The notes: a model not told the origin generated them from the sequence alone. A stretch of 64,000 nucleotides of DNA from Verrucomicrobiia bacterium (GCA_014239365.1 JAAZZB010000084.1:21980-85979), one strand, 5' to 3'; numbered from the stretch's first letter, positions 52,347 to 62,725 are shown. Numbers and translations are program-made.

Positions 52347-52964
52347 ATGGATACGTGGCAAATCATCTTGAGCGTCATGGCCGGTGTGGGCCTCAGTGCG
52401 GCGTGCGGTTTTCGCATTTTCATTCCGCCGCTTATCATCGCCATCGCCGCCAAGGCGGGGCACGTGAATCTCGGCACCGAATTTGCCTGGATGAGTTCCG
52501 ATGTCGCTCTCGTGGCGTTTGGCCTCGCGGCGGTGCTCGAAGTGGGTGCTTATTATATACCGTGGCTCGATAACGCATTGGACACCATCGCCGCTCCCGT
52601 GGCCGTGGTGGCCGGCACGCTTACTTCCGCCGCTGTGTTTGGAGATATGAGCCCGTGGTTGAAATGGACTTTGGCTGCCATCGCCGGCGGCGGTGCGGCG
52701 GGGGCAGTGCAGGTGACCACCACCGTGACGCGCGGTGCTTCCACCGCACTCACTGGCGGTTTAGGAAACTGGGTTGTTTCCACTCTCGAAGGCATTGGCG
52801 CAGTGGTAATGGCCGTGCTGGCCGTTGTAATCCCAATTTTGGTTTTCTCACTGTTCGTTCTCTTCGTCGGATTCCTCATCTGGAAAAACCCGGCCAAACT
52901 CTACCGCAACTGGCGCGCCCGCAAAGATCGCCTGCGCGAACCGCCTTTGCTTGCGGCTTCCTGA
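52347..52964 (+). CDS. DUF4126 membrane protein
   Basis: The 205-residue protein has five or six hydrophobic helices and DUF4126 marks such as SAACGFRIFIPPLII near the N-terminus, LEVGAYYIPWLDNALDTIA in the middle and the final FLIWKNPAKLYR. The family is widespread in bacteria but its function is unknown. It stands alone behind its own promoter. Confidence 0.87.
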   Translation: MDTWQIILSVMAGVGLSAACGFRIFIPPLIIAIAAKAGHVNLGTEFAWMSSDVALVAFGLAAVLEVGAYYIPWLDNALDTIAAPVAVVAGTLTSAAVFGDMSPWLKWTLAAIAGGGAAGAVQVTTTVTRGASTALTGGLGNWVVSTLEGIGAVVMAVLAVVIPILVFSLFVLFVGFLIWKNPAKLYRNWRARKDRLREPPLLAAS

Positions 52965-52998
52965 TTGACCCCGCTGTGTTTTCCGTTAGCCTTGCGGG

Positions 52999-54273
52999 AT
53001 GAATGCGGCACGAATGATTGGCGCGCTGGCGCTTTGGGTTTCTTTTTTTCACGCGAAAGTTCACGCGGATAATTGGCCGGCTTGGCGCGGGCCTTTGGGC
53101 ACGGGGATTTGTGCGGAGAAAAATTTCCCCACGAAGTGGGCGGTGAACCAAAACACCAAGTGGCGCGTGCCGTTGCCGGAGCGCGGGAATTCGTCGCCGG
53201 TGGTTTGGGGGAATCAGGTTTTCATCACCCAAGCCATCGAGGCGCAGGGGTTGCGGCAGTTGATTTGTTTTGATCGGCGCACGGGTCGGCAATTGTGGAA
53301 GGCGGCGGTGGAATACAAAGTGAAGGAACCGACGCATCGGACGAATCCCTTTTGTTCCGCTTCGCCGGTGACCGATGGCAAGCACGTGATTGTGTCGCAT
53401 GCTTCAGCGGGATTGTTCTGTTACGACATGAAGGGCAAACAACTGTGGAGCCGCGATCTCGGCGTGCAACATCACGTGTGGGGCAACGCGGCGTCGCCGG
53501 TGATTCACGGCGATCTGTGCATCATGAATTTTGGCCCCGGCGAACGGACGTTTTTGATTGCCGTCAGTTTGAAAGACGGCTCCACCGTTTGGCAGCACAA
53601 TGAGCCGGGCGGCAGTTCAGGCATTCCGAAGGAAGGCGGTGCGCGCGGCAAATGGGTTGGCTCGTGGACTACGCCGATTTTGATGGACGCCAAAAGCGGG
53701 CCGCAGTTGCTGATGTGTTATCCCAACCGCGTGGCGGTGTTTGATCCCCTAAAGGGGCGCGAGCTGTGGAGTTGCGCGGGGCTCAATCCGCTGACCTACA
53801 CTTCGCCAATTTACGGGAACGGCATCGTGGTAGCGATGGGCGGCTTTCGCGGAACGGCGATGGGCGTGCGTATGGGCGGCAAAGGTGACGTGACCAAGAC
53901 GCATCAACTTTGGACGCGTCCGCGTGAAAAACAGCGCATCGGTTCCGGCGTAATGGTAAACGGCCACGTTTATATTTTGAACGAAGACGGCGTGGCGCAG
54001 TGCATCGAGGCGCGCAAAGGAAAAGTGGTGTGGGCCGAACGCCTGCGCGGCCCGGGTGGGAACGGAAAATCGTGGTCATCGATGGTGGCGGCGGGCGACA
54101 AGTTATACGCCATCAATCAATCGGGTGATGCGTTCATCCTGCGCGCGGCGCCGCGTTATCAGTTGTTGGCAGTGAATTCGTTGGGCGAAATGACGCAGTC
54201 GTCGATGGCATTTTCCAACGGCGAAATTTTCATTCGCACTTACAAAAGCCTATGGTGCATCAGCGGCAAGTAA
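52999..54273 (+). CDS. Secreted PQQ-like beta-propeller protein
   Basis: The 424-residue protein has a signal peptide (cleavage near AKVHA, residue 23) and a beta-propeller made of repeats with the W-motif pattern GRQLWKAAV, GKQLWSRDL, GSTVWQHNE, GRELWSCAG and GKVVWAERL. The start NWPAWRGPLGTG is typical of the planctomycete/verrucomicrobial PQQ_2 family. There is no evidence that it binds PQQ or is an enzyme; a scaffold or polysaccharide-related role is possible. A paralogue follows at 54306. Confidence 0.87.
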   Translation: MNAARMIGALALWVSFFHAKVHADNWPAWRGPLGTGICAEKNFPTKWAVNQNTKWRVPLPERGNSSPVVWGNQVFITQAIEAQGLRQLICFDRRTGRQLWKAAVEYKVKEPTHRTNPFCSASPVTDGKHVIVSHASAGLFCYDMKGKQLWSRDLGVQHHVWGNAASPVIHGDLCIMNFGPGERTFLIAVSLKDGSTVWQHNEPGGSSGIPKEGGARGKWVGSWTTPILMDAKSGPQLLMCYPNRVAVFDPLKGRELWSCAGLNPLTYTSPIYGNGIVVAMGGFRGTAMGVRMGGKGDVTKTHQLWTRPREKQRIGSGVMVNGHVYILNEDGVAQCIEARKGKVVWAERLRGPGGNGKSWSSMVAAGDKLYAINQSGDAFILRAAPRYQLLAVNSLGEMTQSSMAFSNGEIFIRTYKSLWCISGK

Positions 54274-54305
54274 CCCCGAGGCGGTTAGATTCGTAACCGC
54301 AAATA

Positions 54306-55646
54306 ATGATGAACATTCTCAAAACACTTTTGCTGGTTGCGATAACCGGCAATGTCGGAGCGGCAGAAAATTGGCCGCAGTTTCGCGGGCCCAATGCGAT
54401 GGGCGTGGCCGAACACGCGAGACTGCCGGATCTTTGGAGTCCCACGGAAAATGTGGTTTGGAAACAAGACGTGCCCGGGCGGGGTTGGTCTTCGCCGGTG
54501 GTGTGGGGCGAGCGGGTGTTTATTACCACGGTGGTTACCGAAGGCAAGGCGTGGGAAGCGCGCAAGGGATTGTACTTCGGCGGTGAACGGTTCAAGCCGC
54601 CCGCGGGTAAACATCATTGGAAAGTCATTTGCCTGAGCCTCAAGACCGGCAAAGTGGTTTGGGAAAAAACCGCGCACTCGGGTATCCCGCAAGGTAGCAT
54701 TCACATCAAAAACAGTTACGCCTCCGAGACGCCCATCACCGATGGCGAGCGCGTCTACGCCTACTTCGGCAATCAAGGGCTCTACTGCTACACCGTCGGC
54801 GGTAAGTTTTTGTGGAAAAAAGAATGGCCCGCGTACAAGACGCGTTTTGGTTGGGGGCTCGCGGCCTCGCCGGTATTGCATCAAGGGCGGTTGTACATTG
54901 TGAATGACAACGAGGAGGAATCGTTTCTGGTGGCGCTTGACGCGAAGACAGGAACTGAAGTTTGGAAAGTAAAACGCGAAGGCGAGAAGAGTAATTGGTC
55001 CACGCCATTCATTTGGGAAAATAAATTGCGCACGGAAATTATCACGCCGGGGTCGCGCAAAAATCGGGCGTACGATTTGGATGGCAAATTGCTGTATCAA
55101 TTCAGCGGCAATTCCTCCATCACCATTGCCACGCCGTACGCGAAATTTGGTTTATTGTATGTGACTTCCGGTTACGTGGGGGACCGCAGAAAGCCGGTGT
55201 TCGCTATCCGCCCCGGGGCCAAAGGCGACATTTCGCTCGAATCGGATGAGGACAGCAATGAACATGTTGCGTGGTGCCAGCGCCGCGCCGGGCCGTACAA
55301 TCCTTCCACGATCGTTTATGGCGACCTCATGTATGTGCTGTTGGATCGCGGGCTCGTCGCTTGTTACGAGGCGAAGACCGGCAAACACGTTTACGGGCCG
55401 GAGCGCGTTGTGCCGCGGGGCGGGGCGTTCACTAGTTCGCCTTGGGCGTACAACGGAAAAATCTTTTTTCTCGATGAAAGTGGTGTGGCTTATGTGCTGA
55501 AGGCCGGCCGTGAATTCAAACTGCTTCGCGCCAATCGGCTGAATCCCAAGGAAGATATGTGTATGGCCACTCCGGCTATCGTGGACGGCAAATTGCTCAT
55601 CCGCACGGACGCGCGAATTTATTGCTTCAGCAAATCTAAAAAGTAG
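54306..55646 (+). CDS. Secreted PQQ-like beta-propeller protein, paralogue
   Basis: The 446-residue protein has a signal peptide (about 1-20, cleavage near GAA) and NWPQFRGPNAMG directly behind it, then repeated propeller blades with GKVVWEKTA, GKFLWKKEW, GTEVWKVKR and GKHVYGPER. It is a diverged paralogue of the gene 33 nt upstream and is probably co-transcribed with it. Two tandem ATG codons (54306, 54309) can start it. Confidence 0.87.
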   Translation: MMNILKTLLLVAITGNVGAAENWPQFRGPNAMGVAEHARLPDLWSPTENVVWKQDVPGRGWSSPVVWGERVFITTVVTEGKAWEARKGLYFGGERFKPPAGKHHWKVICLSLKTGKVVWEKTAHSGIPQGSIHIKNSYASETPITDGERVYAYFGNQGLYCYTVGGKFLWKKEWPAYKTRFGWGLAASPVLHQGRLYIVNDNEEESFLVALDAKTGTEVWKVKREGEKSNWSTPFIWENKLRTEIITPGSRKNRAYDLDGKLLYQFSGNSSITIATPYAKFGLLYVTSGYVGDRRKPVFAIRPGAKGDISLESDEDSNEHVAWCQRRAGPYNPSTIVYGDLMYVLLDRGLVACYEAKTGKHVYGPERVVPRGGAFTSSPWAYNGKIFFLDESGVAYVLKAGREFKLLRANRLNPKEDMCMATPAIVDGKLLIRTDARIYCFSKSKK

Positions 55647-55654
55647 GCGCAGGA

Positions 55655-56242
55655 TTATTCCTTGAGCACCATATCAATGCACATCACTGCGGCGAGGATG
55701 AGTTGGCGGGCTACGCTTTCGGCGGGGACGTTTGCAGAAATTTCCAAAACGTAATTATCCGCGCTGGTAAACATTTCTTTGCCGAGGCCGGCCCATTTTT
55801 TGGTGACATGCGCCAGCTCGACTTCGCCAGAGAGAAACCGAAAATCCCAGCCGGTCCATTTCCCTTTGAGTTCGCACACCGGTTGTTCGTTGGCGTCCAA
55901 AACAGTGAACGCGCCGCCGAATGAAAATAACTTCTGTTTAAACCCACCGATGTATTGATTGTTAGCATCAAAGACTTCCACTTTTGACAGGAAGAGGGAG
56001 CCGCCACGTTTCACTCGCACAACCTGTTGCCCATCAGGTGTGCGGATGAGGACATCAAAGGGAGTCATTCGTTTGAAATCCGTAAACCGAAGCAGCTTGG
56101 TGAATCCGCCGAGATTTTCTTCGCGGCATTCCATAATAATCTGGCCGGTGGCGGGATCGTGGATGTCGTAATTGTTGGCGGCCTTGAAGATGCCGGTGTG
56201 TTCTTTTACAAAGAAAATATTGTGGGATAGGATTTCGTTCAT
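55655..56242 (-). CDS. LURP-one-related/scramblase-like protein
   Basis: The 195-residue protein resembles the LURP-one-related (DUF567)/phospholipid scramblase fold, a 12-stranded barrel around a central helix: the strand pattern FFVKEHTGIFKAANNYDIHD, GQQVVRVKRGGSLFLSKVEVFD and FTVLDANEQPVCELKGKW is seen, with the hydrophobic C-terminal helix AESVARQLILAAVMCIDMVL at the end. Its biological role in bacteria is unclear. The ATG at 56242 is chosen; the longer upstream frame looks noncoding. The gene stops 8 bp after the convergent PQQ-like gene. Confidence 0.82.
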   Translation of the reverse strand: MNEILSHNIFFVKEHTGIFKAANNYDIHDPATGQIIMECREENLGGFTKLLRFTDFKRMTPFDVLIRTPDGQQVVRVKRGGSLFLSKVEVFDANNQYIGGFKQKLFSFGGAFTVLDANEQPVCELKGKWTGWDFRFLSGEVELAHVTKKWAGLGKEMFTSADNYVLEISANVPAESVARQLILAAVMCIDMVLKE

Positions 56243-56395
56243 CGTTGGATTTTTCGCATGGTTGGGCGCTGGTGGGTTGAGGCTAGTTATTGGACGGAAA
56301 TCAGTCAAGTTTCGGACGAGGGTTTTGCGTTGTGTGATTGAATAAAAACAAGGAAACTCAACTCTCATTCAGAGCCACCCGCAAAAATCCGATTG

Positions 56396-58306
56396 ATGAA
56401 AAAAACCTCCCTTGCACCTCGAATCGCAGCGATTGCGCTGTGCATTTTTCAACTGGCCATCCTCCAAGCCGCTTCGGCCGCATTGTTTAAGACGGAGGGC
56501 GACCGAATGTTTGCCGCGTATTTCAAACATCAAACCGATCAGCTCGCGGCCAAGTCGCTTTCAGAAATCAAAACGATTGAAGACTGGAAGTCGCGCAAGG
56601 ATCAATACCGTCGGCAAATGCACGAGATGCTCGGGTTGGATCCATTCCCAAAACGCACGGCGTTAAAGGCAACGGTCACGGGGAAATTGCAACACGCGGA
56701 GTTTGAAGTTTGGAAAGTGCATTTTCAATCGAAGCCGGGGCTGTACGTCACTGCGAATCTGTATGTGCCCAAGGGCATCAAGAAACCGGCTCCCACAATT
56801 CTTTATGTGTGCGGCCACGGGCGTGTGAAAAAAGACGGCGTGAGTTTTGGCAACAAAGTGCATTATCAGCACCACGGAGTTTGGTTCGCGCGCAATGGTT
56901 ATGTGTGCCTTGTCATCGACACGCTGCAATTGGGTGAAATTGAAGGCATCCATCACGGCACTTATCATCACGATATGTGGTGGTGGAACTCGCGCGGCTA
57001 TTCATCCGCCGCAGTGGAAGCATGGAACTGCATTCGCGCGCTGGATTATTTGGAGACGTTGAAGTTCGTGGACAAGAATCGCTTTGGGGTCACCGGTCGC
57101 AGCGGCGGCGGGGCGTATAGTTGGTGGATTTCCGTGCTCGACGAACGCATCAAAGCTTCCGCGCCGGTGGCCGGCATTGCGGATTTGAAAAACCACGTGT
57201 ACGCCGGTTTCCCGAACAGCGGCCGCCTCGCGCACGGAGTGGTGGAAGGGCATTGCGATTGTATGTTTCACGTGAACACGTACCGCTGGGATTTCGGCCA
57301 AGTCGCCGCGCTTGTTGCGCCTCGGCCTTTGCTGATTCTCAATACGGACGATGATCGCATCTTTCCGCTCGATGGCGTCACGCGCGTGTTCAATGGTGCC
57401 CGCAAAATTTATGACCTCCACGGCGCGCGCGACAAGCTCGGCCTCGTTATCATCCCCGGCGGCCACAAGGATACGCAACCGCTGCGCGTGCCCGCCTTCA
57501 ATTGGTTCAATCGCCATCTCAAAGGCAAGGAAACGCCCATCACTCTCACCGCCGAAAAACTTTTTGAACCGGAACAGTTGCGAGTTTTCAAGAAACTCCC
57601 CGCCGATGAGATCAACACAAAGATTCAGGAAAGTTTCACGCAATTAGCACCTGCAAAACAAAAAGTCGGCAAAGACACCATCGCGCTACTGCGGAAGAAA
57701 ACCTTCGGCGGTTGGCCTGAAAAGGATGTGCCGTTGAATGTGAAACAGGATGTGTTCTTCGAAGACTGCGGGTTTGTCGTTGAGAAATATAAATTTGATA
57801 GTCAGGGAAAAATCCGGTTGAGTGTTTTTCTGAGTTATCTGAAGGGGCAAAAGAAACCCGAAAAAATTGTGTTGGAGGTGGCCGATGGGGAATGGGATTG
57901 GAAGCAGGAGGAAGAGCCCAAAGAGGGTGTGCTTTATGTGACGTTCGCTCCGCGTGGCGCGGGCGAAACGGCGTTGAGCGATGACAAAACCCATCGCACC
58001 CAAACTCGCCGACGGTTTATGTTGCTCGGCCAAACGCTCGCCGGAATGCAAGTGTGGGATGTGCGGCGCTGCGTGCAAATGCTGCGCGAACTGGGCTACG
58101 ATTGCCCCGTTACTTTAAGCGGCGAAGGGGATGCCGCGAGCCTTGTTTCGCTGGCCGCGCTATATGAAAAAGTTGAAACGGTGCGGGTGAAAAATTATCC
58201 AAAAGATGACAAATCCCAGCCGGATTATTTGAACATCTCGCGCATCGTGACCCCCGCGCAAGTGCTTGACCTCGTGCGGCAGCGTTCCAAAGTGGTTAAC
58301 CGGTAA
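56396..58306 (+). CDS. Secreted alpha/beta-hydrolase (acetyl xylan esterase/dienelactone hydrolase-like)
   Basis: The 636-residue protein has a signal peptide (cleavage near residue 29) and an alpha/beta-hydrolase domain: the oxyanion region ILYVCGHGRVKK, the nucleophile motif GRSGGG near residue 237, an acid in NTDDDRIFPLDG, and a His in IPGGHKDTQP. Such proteins in this phylum are grouped with acetyl esterases/xylan esterases and prolyl-oligopeptidase-like enzymes. The C-terminal 200 residues form a separate, unrecognised region. An enzyme of polysaccharide deacetylation is likely but not proven. Confidence 0.83.
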   Translation: MKKTSLAPRIAAIALCIFQLAILQAASAALFKTEGDRMFAAYFKHQTDQLAAKSLSEIKTIEDWKSRKDQYRRQMHEMLGLDPFPKRTALKATVTGKLQHAEFEVWKVHFQSKPGLYVTANLYVPKGIKKPAPTILYVCGHGRVKKDGVSFGNKVHYQHHGVWFARNGYVCLVIDTLQLGEIEGIHHGTYHHDMWWWNSRGYSSAAVEAWNCIRALDYLETLKFVDKNRFGVTGRSGGGAYSWWISVLDERIKASAPVAGIADLKNHVYAGFPNSGRLAHGVVEGHCDCMFHVNTYRWDFGQVAALVAPRPLLILNTDDDRIFPLDGVTRVFNGARKIYDLHGARDKLGLVIIPGGHKDTQPLRVPAFNWFNRHLKGKETPITLTAEKLFEPEQLRVFKKLPADEINTKIQESFTQLAPAKQKVGKDTIALLRKKTFGGWPEKDVPLNVKQDVFFEDCGFVVEKYKFDSQGKIRLSVFLSYLKGQKKPEKIVLEVADGEWDWKQEEEPKEGVLYVTFAPRGAGETALSDDKTHRTQTRRRFMLLGQTLAGMQVWDVRRCVQMLRELGYDCPVTLSGEGDAASLVSLAALYEKVETVRVKNYPKDDKSQPDYLNISRIVTPAQVLDLVRQRSKVVNR

Positions 58307-58318
58307 CCGCGAAACCAC

Positions 58319-59557
58319 TTACCATTTCAATTTCCCAATCCGCTCCGCAACTTCCTCGGCATTGGCGCGGCTGTTGAAGGCGCTGATGCGGAAGTAGCCT
58401 TCGCCTGCATTGCCAAAGCCCGCGCCGGGGGTGATGACCACGGCGGCTTCGTTGAGGACGCGATCGAAGAGATCCCAGCTTGGGGTGCCATTGGGGGTCT
58501 TGAGCCAAATGTACGGGGCGTTGGTGCCGCCGAACACTTCGAGGCCCGCAGCGATGGCGGCTTCGCGCAAAATTTTGGCGTTGCCCATGTAGTGCGTGAT
58601 GAGTTTCTGCACTTGGGTTTTGCCCGCATCGCTGTACACGGCAGCGGCGGCTTTTTGGATGGGATAGCTTGTGCCGTTAAATTTAGTGGCGGTGCGCCGT
58701 GACCATAATGCGTGGAGGCTGTGCGCGTTGCCTTCGGCGTCGGTGCCGGTGAGTTCTTTGGGGATCACAGTGAAGGCGCAGCGAGTGCCGGTGAAGCCTG
58801 CGTTTTTGGAGAAGCTGCGAAACTCAATGGCGCAGTCGCGCGCGCCGTCGATTTCATAAATCGAATGCGGGATGTCGGCGTCTTGGATGAATGCTTCGTA
58901 GGCGGCATCGTATAAAATGAGTGCGTCGTTTTCCTTCGCGTACGCCACCCAAGCGGCGAGTTGCTCGCGCGTGGCGGTGGCGCCGGTGGGGTTGTTGGGG
59001 TAGCACAGATAAATGATGTCCGCTTTTTCATCGGGGGTGGCGGGTACAAAATTATTCTCTGCGGTGCACGGGAGATAAATGATTTTGCCGTATTGGCCTG
59101 CGTCATCGGCGGCATCGGTGTGGCCGGCCATCACGTTGGTGTCGAGGTACACGGGATACACGGGATCAGTGATGGCGATGCGGTTTTGGTGGCCGAGAAT
59201 GTCGAGGATGTTCGCGGTGTCGCACTTGGCGCCGTCGGACACAAAAATTTCATCGGCGGTTACATTGACACCGCGCGCTTGAAAGTCGTTTTCGGAAATC
59301 GCCTCGCGGAGAAATTCATAGCCGTGCTCCGGGCCGTAACCTTTGAAAGTTACCCGATCGGCCATTTCGTCCACGGCGGCGTGCAGTGCCTCGGTGCAAG
59401 CCAATGGCAGCGCTTCGGTCACATCGCCAATGCCGCAGCGGATAAGCCGCGCGGCGGCCACGGGATTGGTCTCGGTAAATTCCTTCACGCGGCGGCTAAT
59501 CTCAGGGAAGAGATAGCCCGCCTGCAGTTTCAAATAATTTTCGTTAATGAATGCCAT
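58319..59557 (-). CDS. dapL: LL-diaminopimelate aminotransferase
   Basis: The 412-residue class I/II PLP enzyme converts tetrahydrodipicolinate to LL-diaminopimelate in one step, for lysine and peptidoglycan. DapL marks are the N-terminal [60 protein letters not shown], and the PLP lysine in [17 protein letters not shown]. DapL is shared by plants, chlamydiae and verrucomicrobia, which fits the phylum assignment. Confidence 0.96.
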   Translation of the reverse strand: MAFINENYLKLQAGYLFPEISRRVKEFTETNPVAAARLIRCGIGDVTEALPLACTEALHAAVDEMADRVTFKGYGPEHGYEFLREAISENDFQARGVNVTADEIFVSDGAKCDTANILDILGHQNRIAITDPVYPVYLDTNVMAGHTDAADDAGQYGKIIYLPCTAENNFVPATPDEKADIIYLCYPNNPTGATATREQLAAWVAYAKENDALILYDAAYEAFIQDADIPHSIYEIDGARDCAIEFRSFSKNAGFTGTRCAFTVIPKELTGTDAEGNAHSLHALWSRRTATKFNGTSYPIQKAAAAVYSDAGKTQVQKLITHYMGNAKILREAAIAAGLEVFGGTNAPYIWLKTPNGTPSWDLFDRVLNEAAVVITPGAGFGNAGEGYFRISAFNSRANAEEVAERIGKLKW

Positions 59558-59605
59558 CGGAAGCGCGGACGTTAGCGGAAGCGGGCGGGCGAATCAAGTG
59601 GTTCC

Positions 59606-59668
59606 CTCTGTGCTCCCTGTGCCTCTGTGATTAGAATTATTTACCACAGAGGCACAGAGAGCACAGAG
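59606..59668. repeat. 24-bp inverted repeat (CTCTGTGCC family)
   Basis: Positions 59606-59629 and 59645-59668 are reverse complements with one mismatch, around a 15-nt loop. It separates the dehydrogenase stop and the dapL start, both on the minus strand. The core CTCTGTG/CACAGAG is a second intergenic family beside the ACACAGAT one. Confidence 0.8.
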
Positions 59669-59670
59669 AA

Positions 59671-62600
59671 TTATTTAATCATCAAAAACGCAAACAAGTC
59701 CCGCACTTGCTGCGGCGTGAGTGCATCGAGCAATCCTTCGGGCATCAGCGAGACGGGCATCGCCTGGAGGTCTTTGATTTCGTTGCGGGGGAGGGTGATC
59801 GAGTTTTGGGCGAGGTCGCGCAGCACGATGAATTTCGGCGCAGTTTGGGCGATGAATCCGGTGAGGCGTTGTTTGTCTTTGGTCACCACAGTGAATCCGG
59901 CGTACTCCTCACGAATGCCGAGGCTCGGATCCACCACGGCGGGGATGAGAAATCCCGGGTTATTCAACTGATACGCATCGAGGCTCGGGCCGATGTTGCC
60001 GCCTTGGCCGCGTAGGCGATGGCACGCGGCGCAGGCGATTGCAAAAACCAGTTTGCCCGCCTTGGCGTCGCCTTTGTTTTCGGCGATGAGCGCGGCGACG
60101 GCTTGCATCCGCTGCTGCTTCGCTTCGGTGCTTTGGCGCAATTGGCCCCAATGTTTTTTGACGAGCGCGTTGATGGTTTTTTGTTTGTGGCTTTGCATCG
60201 CCAACACCGTGGCGGGACGGACGTCTTCGCGTTTGATTTTGCCCGCGTCGATGGCAGTGATGAATTCCAACGACCAATTCGCGCGGCTGCTTAAAATATT
60301 CTGCGCGGACTCACGCTCGCGTTGTGGCGATTCCGCATAGCGCGTCAGTAACGCCGTGCCCACTGAATCATTTTCAAAACGCTGCAGCGCGGTCATCAAC
60401 TCGATGCGGCGGCCGCTGTTCTTTTCCGTCTTGAATTGCGCGAGCAACAAATCCAGCGCGTGGTCGCTGCGGCGTTCGGAAAGCAGTTTGGTTAATGCGC
60501 GCCGTTCAGTGGCGGAGGTCTTTGGGTTTTTCACCAGCGCGATGGCTTCGTCCATTGCTTCGGGCAGGCCCAATCGTGTGGCGAGGCTGATCAACGTCGG
60601 CGTGTGTTTGCTGGTGTTCCACAATTTGCCGGTCTCGGCCAACAACGTCTTGGGCGGGTTTTGCACCGCATTGCCGCGGAGACCTTCTTCCATTCCGGCG
60701 GCGAATTGGATGCGGTCCGCAGCGGTGGGGGCGAGGGCGAGTAAGCGGGCGGCGGTTCTGAGATTGGCGGTGGTTGGCTCGGCGGTGAAGCGTTGGCCGA
60801 GGCGTTTGATGAGGTGCGTTTGGGTCATCGGCGCTGCCCAAAGGGATTTGTCGGCAAGCAGTTTGGTGAGTTGCTGGCTGTCGCTGACGGCTTTGTTTTC
60901 GATGGCCCACCAAATGAGCAGCGGGATGTGTTTGTCGTTTGTGTCCTCATTACGGCGGATGAGCGCGGCGAGGATTGGGAAACTATCCTTGGCGGCCCAG
61001 CGTTTGCAGGAGGCGGCGAGGCAACTGCGGACTTCAGAGTGCGTTTCGGTTTTTGCCAGTGCGATGAGTTTGACGCGGAGAATGGGGGTCATCGTGTGGT
61101 CATCGCCGAGGAAGCGGATGGTCCAGTGGCGGATGAACGGATGCGAGTGAGTGAGGGTGTGTTCGGCAAGGTATGGGTTGAAGCCGCCGCAATGATTGAT
61201 GGCCCAGAAACATTCGAGGGCAAATTGGCCTTTGCCTTTCATCATCAAACTAGTGAGGAGGGGCACGATGGATTGATCGCGGCGATCGGCAAGTAAACGC
61301 TGGGCGGTTTGGCGGTGCCATTTGTTTTTGTGTTTTAAAACATTGATGAGTTGGCTGCTGGTGAGTTTGCCGAGGTTGGAGGGTTTGCTGGGCTTTGCGT
61401 TTTTGGCGTGCATTCGGTAAATGCGGCCGCTGGATTTGTGCCACGTGTCGCGTGGGTCGAGATGGCTCAGGCGGCTGTCGTACCAATCGGCAAAGTACAC
61501 CGCGCCATCGGGGCCGGCTTTGGTGTCCACGATGCGGAACCAGCGATCGTCGGTGGTAACCATCGGTGGCGTGTCGACGGTGCGGAAGGTGGAAGTGTCC
61601 GCGTAGAGTTTGCTGGCTTGCACGCGATTCACCAGCGACATACCGGCGATGATGTGGCCTTCGTAGTTCGGCAGCGCGCCGCCTTCGTAAACAATCATCG
61701 ATTGTGGAAACCGCTTCGTGTAGCCCTCGTGCGCCATGTGTTTGTAAAACCCAAACGCATGCGGGTTGATCAGCGGCCCGTGCTTGGCCCAGCCTTTGAT
61801 GTAGCAACCCCCTTGCACGTAGTGGACGCCGCGGGTGTTGCCGTAGTTGGTGCCGGAGAGCGTTCGGCCGTTGCGATCAAAATCGAGGCAATACGTATTG
61901 CCGCCGCCCTCAGCAAAAACCTCAAAGCGTTTGGTCGGCGGATGATAGCGCCAAATCGCTTGGCCGAGAAATTTGATGCCCTGAATTTCCGCCGTGCACG
62001 TGCTGCCGTGCGCGCCGTAAATCCAACCGTCCGGCCCCCAGCGTAGGCTGTTTGCGCCGGAGTGGGTGTCCTCCAATCCAAAGCCGGTGAGGTGCACCGT
62101 GGGATCGCCATCGGGAATGTCGTCGCCATTTTTGTCCGGATAAAAAAGCAAGTACGGCGGCATTAACACCCACGCGCCGTCGCGGCCGGTGATGACGCTG
62201 CGCGCCATATTCAAGCCGTCGAGGAACGTCTTGTGTTTGTCGAAAACGCCATCGCCGTTGGTGTCCTCGTGGATGGTGATTTTGTCTTTGCCGCGAAAAT
62301 GATTGGGCGGCGGCGGCGGCACCTTGTTGTACACCGCGCGCAGATACTTATCGTACTCTAAAATTTTGATGCCCGCCGGAAAGGGATACTGCAAATACTG
62401 CGTCACCCACATTCGCCCGCGCTCATCGAAATACATATTGAGCGGCTGCGCCACCGCCGGTTCGTGTGCCACCACCTGCATCGCCAGCCCCTCGGCCATT
62501 TTTAATTTCTTAATGCCCTCGGCGGGAGTGGAAGGCATCGACCCATCCGTCAACGCCCCGCGCCCTTTGAAGTTCTCAACAAACGGCTTCAGCGAATCGC

Positions 62601-62679
62601 CAAACTTTTCCTTCGGCTTATCCGCCCCAACCAAACAAATTGAAATCGTGAGAAAGCAAACAACAATCAATCGGTGCAT
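59671..62679 (-). CDS. PVC-type membrane-bound dehydrogenase with HEAT repeats and cytochrome c domain
   Basis: The 1002-residue secreted protein has a signal peptide (cleavage after residue about 19), an N-terminal six-bladed propeller-like dehydrogenase domain (about 60-420, with MYFDERGRMWVTQYLQYP and calcium-type DTNGDGVFDK), HEAT-type helical repeats (about 430-820) and a C-terminal c-type heme domain with CAACH (about 900-905) and GQGGNIGPSLDAY. Family members are common in planctomycetes and verrucomicrobia; substrates are unknown, probably sugars or alcohols. The ATG at 62679 is preferred to 62697. Confidence 0.92.
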   Translation of the reverse strand: MHRLIVVCFLTISICLVGADKPKEKFGDSLKPFVENFKGRGALTDGSMPSTPAEGIKKLKMAEGLAMQVVAHEPAVAQPLNMYFDERGRMWVTQYLQYPFPAGIKILEYDKYLRAVYNKVPPPPPNHFRGKDKITIHEDTNGDGVFDKHKTFLDGLNMARSVITGRDGAWVLMPPYLLFYPDKNGDDIPDGDPTVHLTGFGLEDTHSGANSLRWGPDGWIYGAHGSTCTAEIQGIKFLGQAIWRYHPPTKRFEVFAEGGGNTYCLDFDRNGRTLSGTNYGNTRGVHYVQGGCYIKGWAKHGPLINPHAFGFYKHMAHEGYTKRFPQSMIVYEGGALPNYEGHIIAGMSLVNRVQASKLYADTSTFRTVDTPPMVTTDDRWFRIVDTKAGPDGAVYFADWYDSRLSHLDPRDTWHKSSGRIYRMHAKNAKPSKPSNLGKLTSSQLINVLKHKNKWHRQTAQRLLADRRDQSIVPLLTSLMMKGKGQFALECFWAINHCGGFNPYLAEHTLTHSHPFIRHWTIRFLGDDHTMTPILRVKLIALAKTETHSEVRSCLAASCKRWAAKDSFPILAALIRRNEDTNDKHIPLLIWWAIENKAVSDSQQLTKLLADKSLWAAPMTQTHLIKRLGQRFTAEPTTANLRTAARLLALAPTAADRIQFAAGMEEGLRGNAVQNPPKTLLAETGKLWNTSKHTPTLISLATRLGLPEAMDEAIALVKNPKTSATERRALTKLLSERRSDHALDLLLAQFKTEKNSGRRIELMTALQRFENDSVGTALLTRYAESPQRERESAQNILSSRANWSLEFITAIDAGKIKREDVRPATVLAMQSHKQKTINALVKKHWGQLRQSTEAKQQRMQAVAALIAENKGDAKAGKLVFAIACAACHRLRGQGGNIGPSLDAYQLNNPGFLIPAVVDPSLGIREEYAGFTVVTKDKQRLTGFIAQTAPKFIVLRDLAQNSITLPRNEIKDLQAMPVSLMPEGLLDALTPQQVRDLFAFLMIK

Positions 62680-62725
62680 CCGAGGAGTGTGCCGCACCCC
62701 CGCTGCGCGTCAAAGAAAAACCCCC

